Shown here: one piece after another, positions 38,423-48,055 of the stretch | Position numbering within the stretch: position 1 is the first letter of the stretch | How the letters are laid out: the number at the start of each line of letters is the position of its first letter | From: Marinobacter daqiaonensis | GTDB taxonomy: Bacteria > Pseudomonadota > Gammaproteobacteria > Pseudomonadales > Oleiphilaceae | Direction of reading: 5' to 3' | NCBI RefSeq assembly: GCF_900115285.1 | Contig: NZ_FOYW01000003.1 | Span: forward strand, 124,001 to 188,000 | Length of the DNA: 64,000 bases | Notes under the pieces: generated by a model | What the model was told of the DNA's origin: nothing | What the model saw: the letters and a program-made list of their open reading frames with translations, nothing else | Databases searched by the model: none | Made by a program: the position numbers and the translations under genes

Positions 38423-38590
38423 GTGAAAAAGTGGCAGTGTGTCGTATGCGGATTCATCTATGACGAGGCTGAAGGCTGGCCGGAGGACGGCATCGCGCCC
38501 GGGACCGCCTGGGACGATGTCCCGGAGGACTGGGAGTGCCCGGACTGCGGCGTCGGCAAGGAAGACTTTGAAATGATCGAGATCGGCTGA
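38423..38590 (+). CDS. rubA: Rubredoxin
   Basis: A 55-aa one-iron electron carrier. Two CxxCG loops (CVVCG at residues 6-10, CPDCG at 39-43) and the standard core [28 protein letters not shown] are present. The start is GTG 38423 with AGGAGG 6 nt upstream. The following gene is a rubredoxin reductase, so the pair forms an electron chain to a membrane alkane hydroxylase or other oxidase; no alkB is in the window. Confidence 0.96.
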   Translation: MKKWQCVVCGFIYDEAEGWPEDGIAPGTAWDDVPEDWECPDCGVGKEDFEMIEIG

Positions 38591-38602
38591 GGCGATGACA
38601 TT

Positions 38603-39778
38603 ATGAGATCCAAGGATCCTGGTGCTCCGCCGGTGATTATCATTGGCAGCGGCCTTGCCGGCTACTCCCTGGCCAGGGAGTTTCGGAAGGCGGACAGGGA
38701 CACCCCGCTGATGATGATCACCGCCGATGACGGCGTCAGCTATTCCAAACCCATGCTTTCCACTGGTTTCACCAAGGACAAGACCGCCCGGGAGCTTGCC
38801 CAGGCGGATGCCGGCGCCATGGCGGAACAGCTCGACATGGACATCCGGACCCGGACCCGGGTGACCGCCCTTGATCCCGACGCCCATGAAATCCTGATCG
38901 GCGCTGAGCGGCTGGCCTACCGCAAGCTGGTACTGGCCTGGGGCGCTGAGGTAATCCGGCTACCCCCGGCGATCAGCGGCTCGGCCCGGGTGGTATCAAT
39001 CAACGACCTGGAGGATTATCGGCTATTCCGGGAGCGGCTGGAGCCAGGGCACCGGGTGGTCATCCTGGGCGCTGGCCTGATCGGCTGTGAATACGCCAAC
39101 GATCTGCGCAACGGTGGTTACGACGTCACTGTGGTGGCGCCCTCCGTCCAGGTGATGCCCGGCTTGCTGCCGGAGGCCGCAGCCACAGCGGTCCAGCAGT
39201 CGCTCGAAACGGAGGGTGTGCGCTTCCATCTGGGCGTCGCCGCCGAATCGGTGATCGATGAGGACGGGAAGGCGGTCGTGTGGCTCTCGGATGGCGCCAG
39301 TATTCAGGGTGAGGTGGTGATTTCCGCCGTGGGCCTGCGGCCAAGAACGGCATTGGCGGCCGAGGCCGGCCTGCAGGTGGGGCATGGCATCAAGGTGGAC
39401 CGGACCCTGGCGACCAGTGCCCCGGATGTCTACGCCCTGGGGGACTGCGCAGAAGTGGAAGGCCAGGTGCTGATGTATGTGTTGCCGTTGATGGCATCGG
39501 CGCGGGCGCTGGCGAAGACCCTGGCGGGCGAGGAAACGCCGGTCAGCTGGGGAGCCATGCCGGTGATGGTCAAGACCCCCTGTTGCCCCACCGCGGTGTG
39601 CCCGCCCATGGCGCATGCGGAGGGGCACTGGGACGTACAGGTGGACGGCACCAGTGTCAGGGCCCTTTACCGGGCCGCGGATGGCCAGCTGCTGGGATTT
39701 GCGGTGACCGGAGACTACGCTATGGAAAAGCAGGCCCTCTCCCGGGAGGTCCCCCCGGTGCTGTCTCCCCAGCCATAG
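38603..39778 (+). CDS. rubB: Rubredoxin-NAD(+) reductase
   Basis: FAD/NAD-binding oxidoreductase, 391 aa. It has FAD motif IIGSGLAGYSLAREFRK, NAD motif VVILGAGLIGCEYANDLRNGGYDV and the FAD C-terminal motif VYALGDCAEVEGQ. It lies 12 bases after rubredoxin and presumably passes electrons from NADH to it. The C-terminal CCPTAVCPP stretch is Cys-rich but not a recognised cofactor motif. In alkane-using relatives the pair serves alkane monooxygenases. Confidence 0.94.
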   Translation: MRSKDPGAPPVIIIGSGLAGYSLAREFRKADRDTPLMMITADDGVSYSKPMLSTGFTKDKTARELAQADAGAMAEQLDMDIRTRTRVTALDPDAHEILIGAERLAYRKLVLAWGAEVIRLPPAISGSARVVSINDLEDYRLFRERLEPGHRVVILGAGLIGCEYANDLRNGGYDVTVVAPSVQVMPGLLPEAAATAVQQSLETEGVRFHLGVAAESVIDEDGKAVVWLSDGASIQGEVVISAVGLRPRTALAAEAGLQVGHGIKVDRTLATSAPDVYALGDCAEVEGQVLMYVLPLMASARALAKTLAGEETPVSWGAMPVMVKTPCCPTAVCPPMAHAEGHWDVQVDGTSVRALYRAADGQLLGFAVTGDYAMEKQALSREVPPVLSPQP

Positions 39779-39992
39779 GCCCGGGGTCGGGTTCGCGGCT
39801 GGCCGGTCCCTGCACAGCGCCCGGGTTGCCCCGTGCCTGCCAAAGGAATGGTTGCGCGGGCCGCGGTGTTTCGGTAGAAATAACCGCTTCGTAAGCTAAG
39901 GATCCGGAAGGTCGCCGTGCCACTGCCACCGCGATGTTCAGTGGTCCGGTATCGGATTGGCCCTGGGGGTCGACCAAACTCTAGGAGTAGGC

Positions 39993-40862
39993 ATGCTGGA
40001 GATTACCAGAAAACTGGTTGAGCTGATGGACCTCGCCCCGATTGGCGATGACCATTTTCAGGGTGAGAGTGAGGACCTGGGCTTTCCCAACCTCTTTGGC
40101 GGACATGTTCTCGGGCAGGCCCTGATGGCCACCACCCGCACCATTGAAGATCGCATGCCCCATTCCATGCACGCCTACTTCCTGCGCCCCGGCAATGGCA
40201 GTGCACCCATCGACTATGAGGTGCAGCGGGTGCGTGACGGCGGCAGCTTTTCCGTACGCCGGGTAATCGCGCGACAGGATGGCAAGGAAATCCTTACGGG
40301 ATCGGTGTCGTTCCATGTCGAGGAGGACGGTTTTGATCATCAGTTGGACATGCCCGAGGCTCCGGCACCGGAATCCCTGAAAACCGAGCAGGAACTGAAC
40401 CAGGACCTGCTCGCGCGGGTGCCCGAAAAGTTCCATCACCAGCTGATGCGCAACCGTCCCATCGAGATCCGCCCAGTGGACCCGGTCAATCCCCTGAACC
40501 CCGAGATCAAACCGCCCCACAAGCAAAGCTGGCTCCGGACCCAGGGCGAGCTGCCGGACGATCCCATCCTGCACCGTTGCCTGCTGGCGTATGCTTCCGA
40601 CTTCGCCTTCCTGGGCACTTCCCTGAATCCCCATGGCGTGGCTTTCATGACTCCGAACATGCAGGTGGCGAGTCTGGATCACGCCATCTGGTTCCATCGC
40701 GACCTGCGCATGGACGACTGGCTGCTGTACGACAAGGACAGTCCCAGCGCGGCAGGCGGCCGCGGTTTCAATCGCGGCAATGTATTCAGTCGGGATGGCC
40801 GGCTGGTGGCCTCCACCGCCCAGGAAGCGCTGATCCGCCGCCGCCGGCCCAAGGCCGGGTAG
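39993..40862 (+). CDS. tesB: Acyl-CoA thioesterase II TesB
   Basis: Double hotdog-fold thioesterase that releases free fatty acids from acyl-CoA, 289 aa. Features are FGGHVLGQALMATTRTI, the HSMHAYFLRPG motif, RDGGSFSVRRVIARQDGKEI and the C-terminal MASLDHAIWFHRD-type block (VASLDHAIWFHRDLRMDDW). ATG 39993 follows TAGGAG. About 210 non-coding bases separate it from rubB, so it probably has its own promoter. It converges on the EAL gene. Confidence 0.94.
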   Translation: MLEITRKLVELMDLAPIGDDHFQGESEDLGFPNLFGGHVLGQALMATTRTIEDRMPHSMHAYFLRPGNGSAPIDYEVQRVRDGGSFSVRRVIARQDGKEILTGSVSFHVEEDGFDHQLDMPEAPAPESLKTEQELNQDLLARVPEKFHHQLMRNRPIEIRPVDPVNPLNPEIKPPHKQSWLRTQGELPDDPILHRCLLAYASDFAFLGTSLNPHGVAFMTPNMQVASLDHAIWFHRDLRMDDWLLYDKDSPSAAGGRGFNRGNVFSRDGRLVASTAQEALIRRRRPKAG

Positions 40863-40877
40863 TGCCGGGTTGCGGAC

Positions 40878-43430
40878 TCAGCCGGTAGTGCCGGCGGGCG
40901 TGTCCGTTTGCTGGTCCGTGAGCTGACGGATCAGATCCCCCAGCGGCTGCGGCCTTGCCAGCACATATCCCTGAATCATGTCGCAGCCCATTTCCCTCAG
41001 CAGTTCGATGGTTTCCTCGTCCTCAACCCCCTCCGCCACAACCTGGTAACCCAGGCTGTGGCACATGTCGATGGTGGTCTTCACGATAATCCGGTCGTCG
41101 GGGTGGGTGCGCAGGTCAGTGATCAGGGAGCGGTCGATCTTTACCTCACAGGCGGGCAGCTGCTTGATGTAGGACAGGGACGAGTAGCCGGACCCGAAGT
41201 CGTCGATGGCCAGGGGGATGCCGGCGTAGTCCAGTGAACGAAGCGTGCGCATGGAATTGGCCGGGTCCTGCATCATGGAGGTCTCGGTCACCTCCAGAAT
41301 CAGCCTGCCCCGGTGCTGGTGGTGGCTGGTCATCAGACGCTGGACAAACAGCGGGAAGTCCTTTTCCCGCAGATTGTTGGGAGAAATATTGATGGAAACG
41401 GTCAGGTCGAGGCCCGCCTCGAGGAGCAGTGCCCGTGCCGCCAGGGCCTGCTCCATGACCCAGCGGGTAATGGGCCGGATCAGGCCGCTCTGTTCCGCCA
41501 GCTGAATCAGTTGATCCGCCCGAATGGCCGGCTGGCGTCCGGGCCACCGGATCAGCGCCTCCACCCCTACCATGCGTCCGTCCCGGAGGCTGAGCTTGGG
41601 CTGGTACCAGAGTGCCAGTTCGCCTTCGTGCAGGGCATGCTTCAGGTCCGTGACCTGGGTCAACCGCTCCGGGCTGTAGGGGTCCTTCGCGGGCTTGTAG
41701 TAGGCAATGCCCTTTTCCCTGGCCGCGCTTGACTCCTGGGCCACATAAGCCTGGCGTACCAAAGTGTTGAGGTCCGTGGAGTGATCGGGGCACAGGGCAA
41801 CGCCGACGCAGGAGTCCAGGCTCAGCTGCATCCCCAGGTAGTCAATGGGCTCGCGGAGCTGTTCGATACTGTCGGTGACCCGGGAGGACGCCTGCGCAGC
41901 CTGGCGGGCATCCAGCAGGTAAGCGAAGGTGGCGGGCTCCAGAACCGCCAGGCAGTCACGGTCCTGGGCACCGATACGCTGGATACCCGGCAGACTGGCG
42001 GCGATCTGGTTCATGCGCAGGCTAACCAGTTCAAGCAGGCGATCGGAGTTGCGATGGCCGAGGGTCTTGGTAATGGCTGCCAGGTTTTCGAGTCGGACCA
42101 CGCAGATGGCCCAGCGCTTGCCGGGAGAGAGGCTGAGGCACTCGGCGGCGTTGACTTCGAAGCAGGTGCGGTTGGGTAATTGGGTGAGCGGGTCCCTCAT
42201 GGCCTGATCCATGACCCGGTGCTCCGCCCGGCGCTGGGCAGACAGCGCTGCCAACTCCGCCTGCTGCGAGCGGACCCGCGACTCCCTTTCCCGATAGACC
42301 CGGTTGGCCAGCGCCATGGTGAGTACGAGGGCCTGGATGGTCGAGCCCAGCTGAATGCCGTAGGTGGTGGCAAAACTGTTGGGCAGCAGGCCATAGGCAT
42401 TGGCGCCGGTGGCCAGGCCGCCGATGGTGAGCGCGCCCCAGGCCAGAGTGTAGATCCCCGCCTGGGGGTGGCCGCGGATCCAGAGTACCGGGCCTATGAT
42501 GGCGAGCAGCAGGCAGGTAATCAGGCCAACGGAGACCGACAACCAGATGGAAAGGTTGTAATCCAGCAGGAAAATTCCCGCCAGCGACACCAGGTTAATG
42601 GCCAGGGCAGCCCGCAGACAGTGGTCAGCCCAGTTACGAAGCCGGTTCAGCTGCAGAAATTTCCGGGAAAACAGGACCATCGAGAGGACAGCCAGGGGTA
42701 TGGCCACGAGGATACTGTAATTCTGAAGGGCCGGGCTGGCTGGCCAGAGCAGGGGGTAGGTGATGCCCCTAAGGGATGCCAGCAGCAACAGGAAGCTGAC
42801 CGTGGTAAAGAGGTAATAGAGATAGATTTTTTCCCTCAGCCCCAGAAAGACCATCAGGCTGAACAAGGATATGGTGATGAGTATGCCGTAATAGAGCGAG
42901 TGGAGCTGGTCCTCCCGGGACAATTGCGGTAACAGCTCCCGCGGTCGCCACAATTCAAGGGGGACGTGGTGTGCGCCCCGGGTCTGAACTCTCAGCAGAA
43001 TGCCGTTTTCAGCCTCCCCCCGAAGCTCCCAGGGGAACAGGAAGTTGGAATGCCTGAGTGGTCGCTGCTGGAAAGGCAGCCGGTCGCCCGTATGGAACCG
43101 CTCGACAGGTTTGCCGTTGGCCAGGGGCCAGAAGCGTATATCGTCGAGATGGGGATAGGAGATTTCGAGAATGCGGCGGCCGTCTGCCTCTGGTACCCCC
43201 GCCCGGTACCAGAACACATCCCTCGTGTAACCAAAGTTGGGTGTCTTTCCGGGCAGGGGGTTCCAGTCCTCCCGCGCAAGTGCCTCCCCAGGTGATAATA
43301 GCGGCTGGTCGGGGGACAGGCGCAGATACTGGATGTCCCCAAGCGTTTCCCTTTCAGCGCTGGTCCCCTGGCAGGGGATCAGTAAGGAAGCGAGAATCAG
43401 TAGGGATGTCAGGACTGCAGTTCGCTGCAC
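40878..43430 (-). CDS. 7TMR-DISM sensor with degenerate GGDEF and EAL domain
   Basis: An 850-aa membrane signalling protein. It has a signal peptide (about 1-25), a 7TMR-DISM extracellular domain (about 30-180), seven helices (about 185-390), a GGDEF domain and an EAL domain. In the GGDEF domain the catalytic motif is lost: GAQDRDC stands where GGDEF should be (about 487-492). The EAL domain is intact (VEALIRW at about 622-628, EVTETS, IDDFGSGYSSLSYIKQ), so it is most likely a phosphodiesterase. The ligand of the outer domain is unknown. Confidence 0.93.
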   Translation of the reverse strand: MQRTAVLTSLLILASLLIPCQGTSAERETLGDIQYLRLSPDQPLLSPGEALAREDWNPLPGKTPNFGYTRDVFWYRAGVPEADGRRILEISYPHLDDIRFWPLANGKPVERFHTGDRLPFQQRPLRHSNFLFPWELRGEAENGILLRVQTRGAHHVPLELWRPRELLPQLSREDQLHSLYYGILITISLFSLMVFLGLREKIYLYYLFTTVSFLLLLASLRGITYPLLWPASPALQNYSILVAIPLAVLSMVLFSRKFLQLNRLRNWADHCLRAALAINLVSLAGIFLLDYNLSIWLSVSVGLITCLLLAIIGPVLWIRGHPQAGIYTLAWGALTIGGLATGANAYGLLPNSFATTYGIQLGSTIQALVLTMALANRVYRERESRVRSQQAELAALSAQRRAEHRVMDQAMRDPLTQLPNRTCFEVNAAECLSLSPGKRWAICVVRLENLAAITKTLGHRNSDRLLELVSLRMNQIAASLPGIQRIGAQDRDCLAVLEPATFAYLLDARQAAQASSRVTDSIEQLREPIDYLGMQLSLDSCVGVALCPDHSTDLNTLVRQAYVAQESSAAREKGIAYYKPAKDPYSPERLTQVTDLKHALHEGELALWYQPKLSLRDGRMVGVEALIRWPGRQPAIRADQLIQLAEQSGLIRPITRWVMEQALAARALLLEAGLDLTVSINISPNNLREKDFPLFVQRLMTSHHQHRGRLILEVTETSMMQDPANSMRTLRSLDYAGIPLAIDDFGSGYSSLSYIKQLPACEVKIDRSLITDLRTHPDDRIIVKTTIDMCHSLGYQVVAEGVEDEETIELLREMGCDMIQGYVLARPQPLGDLIRQLTDQQTDTPAGTTG

Positions 43431-43600
43431 GGGATGCCTGTTTGATTTTCATTATTTGGAAAGCAATGCACCCGGTTGAGTATCAACATTAAATCCCGGT
43501 TACTCAAGGGCCGGGTCCCGCAAGTGTGTGTCCAAATCCGCACATCTTGTAACTGTTTGTTATCCTGCCCGGCCCTCGCACTGCACCGGCCGATGCGTCT

Positions 43601-44056
43601 TCACTGATCGGACACCCTGGACAGCCAGCTTCTCGCCCAGGGCAGGGCCTCGGCTTCCGGTTCCATGGTTTCGAGGGCGTCAATACACAGGGTCTCGCCT
43701 ACCTTTCGGGCAGCGACCTCAAGCAATGCCTCCTCCATCAGCTCCCCCGCACCACAAAAGGTGTCCCCGTAGGAGCTGTCCCCAAGCACGATCACGCCGA
43801 AGGGGCGTCCGTCCTGGAGGGGCAGGGTCTCTCGCAGTTCCAGGTAGAAAGGCAGCAGGTTCGCCGGAATTTCCCCCTGGCCGGTGGTGGAGGTACAGAC
43901 CAGCACCGGTCCGGATGTCTCGGTCAGGCTGGCAAGTGTCGGATTTTCGTGGACATGGATGGAAATACTGTCGGAAGACAGTTCGTCGCGGATCTTGCGG
44001 GCGGTCAGCAGTGCGCCACCATAGACACTGCCTGTCAGAATCTGAATCTCCGTCAT
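43601..44056 (-). CDS. MioC-like flavodoxin
   Basis: A 151-aa FMN flavodoxin. The FMN-phosphate loop is ILTGSVYGGA (near residues 5-14), followed by STTGQGEIPANLLPFYLEL and IVLGDSSYGDTFCGAGELMEE. The last stretch (TFCGAG) resembles E. coli MioC. Length is right for MioC (about 147). MioC-type proteins serve as electron donors (for biotin synthase in vitro). No adjacent partner suggests the target. The start at 44056 (ATG ACG) fits the family. Confidence 0.88.
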   Translation of the reverse strand: MTEIQILTGSVYGGALLTARKIRDELSSDSISIHVHENPTLASLTETSGPVLVCTSTTGQGEIPANLLPFYLELRETLPLQDGRPFGVIVLGDSSYGDTFCGAGELMEEALLEVAARKVGETLCIDALETMEPEAEALPWARSWLSRVSDQ

Positions 44057-44210
44057 GAATACTTCCACCTGTGGGAGCGGTTTGTGAGGTCGTCAATGGT
44101 AGCGGCGAGACCCGGGTACCTCAACTACACTGGCAGCCAGTGCTTTGTTTCAATTCTGTTGCAAAGATTTTATAGTGCCGCCCATTCATTTGCTGCATGA
44201 GATCGTTGTT

Positions 44211-45773
44211 ATGGCAAAGTCGATCAGTTTTCTGGACCAGGTTCTTACCAGCCCTGAAACGGAACGGTATCGAATAGGCATCAGCCTGATTTTCCTGGTC
44301 ATCATCGGACTTGCGGTCGGTCAGCTGGCAGGAGACCTTCCCAACAAGTCCCTGCTGGTGGCCGCTGCGGTCATCGCCGGCTACATGGCGATCAATATTG
44401 GCGCCAACGATGTCGCCAACAACGTGGGTCCCGCCGTGGGCTCGGGCGCCATTTCACTGTTTGCGGCGGTGATGCTGGCCGCTGTTTTCGAGGCGGCCGG
44501 GGCATTGATTGCCGGCGGCGACGTGGTCTCGACCATCAAGGGTGGCATCATCGCTCCGGAGCGGCTGGATGACGTCAGGTCCTTTATCTGGCTGATGACC
44601 GCGGCACTGTTGGCGGGTGCCCTGTGGCTTAACCTGGCAACCTGGATGAGCGCGCCGGTCTCCACCACCCACTCCATTGTGGGCGGTGTGCTGGGCGCCG
44701 GCATTGCCGCCGGCGGCTGGGGTATCGCGGACTGGGGTGTGATGGCCAAGATCGTGGCCAGCTGGGTCATTTCCCCCGCCCTTGGCGGCATCATCGCGGC
44801 CCTGTTCCTGCTGGCCATCAAGAAATCAATTCTCTACCAGAGTGACCTGGTTGCCAGTGCCCGCAAGTTCGTGCCCTGGCTGGTTGCCATCATGGCGTGG
44901 GCCTTTGGCACCTACCTGATGATCAAGGGGGTCAAGAAGATCATCGCGGTGGACTTCCTCGGTGCCTCCCTGGTGGGTCTGGCCGTGGCCGTGGCCGTAT
45001 TCTTCCTCATGCGTCGGATGGTGGGTCGCCGGGCCGCCACCATGGAAAATAACGCGGATGGGGTTAATGCCCTGTTTGTCTGGCCGTTGATCTTTGCCGC
45101 CGGCCTGCTGAGTTTCGCCCACGGTGCCAATGATGTGGCCAACGCCATCGGTCCGCTGGCGGCCATAAACGATGCCCTGGCTGCTTCCGCCATCGTCTCC
45201 GATGCCACCATCCCGTTATGGGTGATGCTGGTGGGTGCCCTGGGTCTTTCGGTGGGCCTGCTGCTTTTCGGGCCCCGGGTGATCAAGGTGGTGGGCTCGG
45301 AGATCACCGAGCTGGACAAGACCCGGGCGTTCTGCGTTGCGCTTTCTGCCGCACTCACTGTGATCCTGGCTTCCCAGTTGGGGCTGCCGGTGAGCTCGAC
45401 GCACATCGCCATCGGCGGCGTGTTCGGCGTGGGTTTCCTGCGGGAGTACCTCAAGCGGAGTTACGCCACCCAGATCCACCAGATTCTGGATCGGCACGAT
45501 GAAGACGAGCGTGAAAGGCTGCAGCCGTTCCTGGACGACTTCCGCAACGCCTCCGTGGAGGAAATGGAAGCGCTGCTGAAAGAGGCACGCAAGCACAAGC
45601 AGGATATCCCGCTATCCAAGAAGGAGCGCAAGCGTCTGAAGAAGATCTACCGGGAGGAGCTGGTGAAGCGCTCTCACCTGATCCGCATCGCGGCAGCGTG
45701 GGTCATCACCGTGCCGGTGTCGGCGATTCTGGCCGCTATCCTGTACTTCACCATTCGCGGGCTTCTGATCTGA
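44211..45773 (+). CDS. Low-affinity inorganic phosphate transporter PiT
   Basis: Membrane phosphate/cation symporter of the PiT (PHO4) family, 520 aa. Both signature repeats are visible: NIGANDVANNVGPAVGSGA (about residue 62) and SFAHGANDVANAIGPLA (about residue 303). About ten helices flank a charged cytoplasmic segment (RHDEDERERLQPFLDDFRNAS), and a last helix closes the protein. ATG 44211 is the first homologous Met; no strong Shine-Dalgarno was seen. It complements the pst operon in this window. Confidence 0.95.
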   Translation: MAKSISFLDQVLTSPETERYRIGISLIFLVIIGLAVGQLAGDLPNKSLLVAAAVIAGYMAINIGANDVANNVGPAVGSGAISLFAAVMLAAVFEAAGALIAGGDVVSTIKGGIIAPERLDDVRSFIWLMTAALLAGALWLNLATWMSAPVSTTHSIVGGVLGAGIAAGGWGIADWGVMAKIVASWVISPALGGIIAALFLLAIKKSILYQSDLVASARKFVPWLVAIMAWAFGTYLMIKGVKKIIAVDFLGASLVGLAVAVAVFFLMRRMVGRRAATMENNADGVNALFVWPLIFAAGLLSFAHGANDVANAIGPLAAINDALAASAIVSDATIPLWVMLVGALGLSVGLLLFGPRVIKVVGSEITELDKTRAFCVALSAALTVILASQLGLPVSSTHIAIGGVFGVGFLREYLKRSYATQIHQILDRHDEDERERLQPFLDDFRNASVEEMEALLKEARKHKQDIPLSKKERKRLKKIYREELVKRSHLIRIAAAWVITVPVSAILAAILYFTIRGLLI

Positions 45774-45788
45774 TCCACCACTGGCCGT

Positions 45789-45831
45789 CAGGGCAGGGAA
45801 TCCGGCATACTCGAGTCTGTTCCCTGCCCTG
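45789..45831. repeat. 12-bp inverted repeat downstream of PiT gene
   Basis: CAGGGCAGGGAA (45789-45800) and TTCCCTGCCCTG (45820-45831) are perfectly complementary with a 19-nt spacer. It lies between the PiT stop and the next small gene; a hairpin at the 3' end or an operator are both possible. No T-run follows. Confidence 0.6.
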
Positions 45832-45858
45832 TATAGCAACCCTGGAGAGTTCCCGGTT

Positions 45859-46125
45859 ATGAGTACAGCAAGTGAAAGCCGTCAGGCGAAAGTTATTGCC
45901 GAGCTGCGGGTGTTCATCAAGAAAGTGCTGAGCGACCCGACGGTGGCCGTCAAATGCGTGGAGATCGCCCGCAAGCACCGGGGCAAGCCCAATGCCCATC
46001 AGTTGATGGCCGATGAGATCAGTGCTTCCACCACGGTGCGCATTCCCGAGCAGTGGAGCGAGGCCGACAAGATGTTTCTCGATATTCTTGACGACGTCCT
46101 GGACGACGAGGAAGCCCTTTACTGA
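45859..46125 (+). CDS. Conserved small protein, unknown function
   Basis: An 88-aa soluble protein I cannot assign to a family. The N-terminus is Ser/Ala-rich (MSTASESRQ), followed by amphipathic helices (VIAELRVFIKKVLSDPTVAVKCVEIARKHRG), and the tail is very acidic (DILDDVLDDEEALY). No signal peptide or membrane helix. GGAG lies about 11 nt before the ATG. It is convergent with panP, sharing a hairpin. Natural codon use and a ribosome site support it as a real gene. Confidence 0.65.
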   Translation: MSTASESRQAKVIAELRVFIKKVLSDPTVAVKCVEIARKHRGKPNAHQLMADEISASTTVRIPEQWSEADKMFLDILDDVLDDEEALY

Positions 46126-46129
46126 CGCG

Positions 46130-46147
46130 GCGGGCCTTCAGGCCCGC
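46130..46147. terminator. Short hairpin at convergent gene ends
   Basis: GCGGGCCT (46130-46137) and AGGCCCGC (46140-46147) form a perfect 8-bp stem that includes the panP stop codon. It lacks a T-run on either side, so termination by it alone is uncertain. Confidence 0.45.
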
Positions 46148-47808
46148 TTCGCGGGAGCATCCGCCAGCGCCGCTTCGGCATGCTGGTGCAGTATTTCCAT
46201 TTCGTCCGCCAGGCGGGGATCCTTCGCCAGCTCCTTCTGTTCTTCCAGTATGTCCTGCAGTATTTCCTTCGTGGTCAGCGGGTTGGCCAGCACCACCCGG
46301 AACACGATGCAGGGAAACTTGCTGTAACGTGCGGGCTCGAGGCGGGTCCGAGACACAAATGCCTTGCCCCGCTCTCGCTGGGCCTTCTGGATGAACTTGG
46401 TTGTGCGGTTCAGGCTCATGTTGATGCGCTCCGCCTGCAGCGGGTCAGCAGCGGCGAGTGCCTGCTGGACCCGTTCCGGGCAGTAGCGGTAGGTAAGGAT
46501 ATTCAGCTCGGGTTCGGTGACCAGTTCGAAGTCCGGGTCGTCGCTGATCATCGCAGCGAAGGTCTTCGCCTTCTCGATGCCCTGGTTGATCAGGATCTCG
46601 TAGCCCTCCCGGGCCAGAATCTTGAGGCCCGAGTGAATCAGCATCGCCATGCCCGGCCGGGAGCCCTCCAGGGTGGTGCTGCCCAGGTCCCTGGAGCCCT
46701 TGCGGATGATGTACTGGGCGTGGTGCTCCACGGCGCTGGCCATGGTGGGGTCTCGAAAGACCACCAGTCCCACGCCCATGGGTACATAAAGTTGCTTGTG
46801 GGCATCGAAGGTGACCGAGTCGGCTTTCTCTATGCCGCGCATGAGATGGCCGTACTGGCGCGAAAACAGCGTCGGGCCGCCCCAGGCGGCATCCACGTGA
46901 AAGTGGGCGCCAAATTCCCGGGCGACATCGGCCATGGCATCCAGGGGGTCCACATTTCCGGTTTCTGTGGTGCCGGCGATGCCGCAGATGGCCATGATCT
47001 TGACCTTCTGGCGCTGAAGCTCCAGGCATTTGTCCCGGAGGGCGTCGATCTGGATACGGTTCTCGTCATCGGTGTCGATGGGGATGAGGGAATCGCGGCC
47101 CAGACCCAGCACATCCGCCGCCTTGCGCAGGGAGTAGTGCCCCCGCCGGGACACCAGGATTGCGGCCCCGTCGTGGCCATAGTACTTCAGTGCCCGGAAC
47201 AGGCCCTCCTGATGCAGGCCCCGGAAGCTGCCTTCCGCCGGGAAGGCCCGATTTCGGGCAACCCAGAGAGCGGTGAGGTTCGCCACCGTGCCACCGGAAC
47301 ACATGGCCCCAAGGGCGTGGCGGGGGTCGTGCATCCACTTGCGATAGTAGGCGCCATCCTGCTGGTAAACCAGACGATGAATCATTCCCAGTACCTGCCG
47401 TTCCATGGGCGTGAACGCCTTGGAGGTCTCTGTCTTTACCAGGTTCTGGTTGAGGGCGATCATGATCTTCGACAGCGGCAGCATGAAGTAGGGCAGTGCC
47501 GAGGTCATATGGCCAATAAAGCTGGGGGAGGCGGTATGAACCGAATTGGCCACCAGTTTGTCCAGCAGGAACTGGGCCTGCTCGGACACGAAGATGGGCT
47601 TTTCGGGAACGGCGGAGTCGGAGAAGTTCTTCTCCACGTCGCTCAGGTCGCGCTCGATCGCAACAATATGTTCCTGCAGGAAACCGGCAAGGTTACCCGA
47701 GATATTCTGGTCAATCCGGCTCAGGGTGGATTCCGGGGCCTCGGGTACGGTGAATACCCGGTACATGGCCTCTATGGACGCCTGGGCTGACTTTTTCTTA
47801 CCGGTCAT
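46138..47808 (-). CDS. panP: PLP-dependent aspartate 1-decarboxylase PanP
   Basis: PLP-dependent group II decarboxylase that makes beta-alanine from aspartate for pantothenate/CoA synthesis in organisms lacking PanD; 556 aa from ATG 47808. The active-site Lys is in TFDAHKQLYVPMGVG. Others are MCSGGTVANLTALWVARN, HVDAAWGGPTLFSR and the C-terminal FRVVLANPLTT. An in-frame GTG three codons upstream (47817) is an alternative start; neither has a clear ribosome site. The length and N-terminal extension fit PanP. It is not adjacent to coaD or coaBC, although both are in the window. Confidence 0.9.
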   Translation of the reverse strand: MTGKKKSAQASIEAMYRVFTVPEAPESTLSRIDQNISGNLAGFLQEHIVAIERDLSDVEKNFSDSAVPEKPIFVSEQAQFLLDKLVANSVHTASPSFIGHMTSALPYFMLPLSKIMIALNQNLVKTETSKAFTPMERQVLGMIHRLVYQQDGAYYRKWMHDPRHALGAMCSGGTVANLTALWVARNRAFPAEGSFRGLHQEGLFRALKYYGHDGAAILVSRRGHYSLRKAADVLGLGRDSLIPIDTDDENRIQIDALRDKCLELQRQKVKIMAICGIAGTTETGNVDPLDAMADVAREFGAHFHVDAAWGGPTLFSRQYGHLMRGIEKADSVTFDAHKQLYVPMGVGLVVFRDPTMASAVEHHAQYIIRKGSRDLGSTTLEGSRPGMAMLIHSGLKILAREGYEILINQGIEKAKTFAAMISDDPDFELVTEPELNILTYRYCPERVQQALAAADPLQAERINMSLNRTTKFIQKAQRERGKAFVSRTRLEPARYSKFPCIVFRVVLANPLTTKEILQDILEEQKELAKDPRLADEMEILHQHAEAALADAPAKRA

Positions 47809-47817
47809 ACGCGCCAC

Positions 47818-48055
47818 GCACTCTGTGGTATCTCCGGGGCGTTCCTGTTACCCGGCGACTTCAGCGGAACTTTAACCAGGGGGTTGTGTCCTCAACCTCC
47901 TGTCGGGGTCCGGGGCTGGTTCCCAGAGGGTTCCGGCTACCGGACGGGTCGGTTGCGGTCCTGTCGGGCTGGACGCCAGACCGTGGTCAGGGCCGCGTAG
48001 TATACGGCGTCATGGTGTGGGATGCCAACTGTCCGCCGGCGCGCCCGGGCACGGC
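47818..48055. other. Intergenic region upstream of panP
   Basis: GC-rich, no convincing gene. GTCCGG (47907-47912) and CCGGAC (47939-47944) form a weak inverted repeat. GGAACTTT at 47869-47876 resembles a sigma-E -35 on the plus strand but leads into no plus-strand gene. The panP promoter must lie here but was not resolved. Confidence 0.3.

Noticed and set aside
46180..47790. A 536-codon open frame on the plus strand
   Set aside because: Antisense to panP, whose PLP site and length are convincing. The frame has no ribosome site or motifs.
47869..47876. GGAACTTT resembling a sigma-E -35
   Set aside because: The possible -10 (TCCTCA) is weak, and no plus-strand gene or stem-loop/terminator follows.
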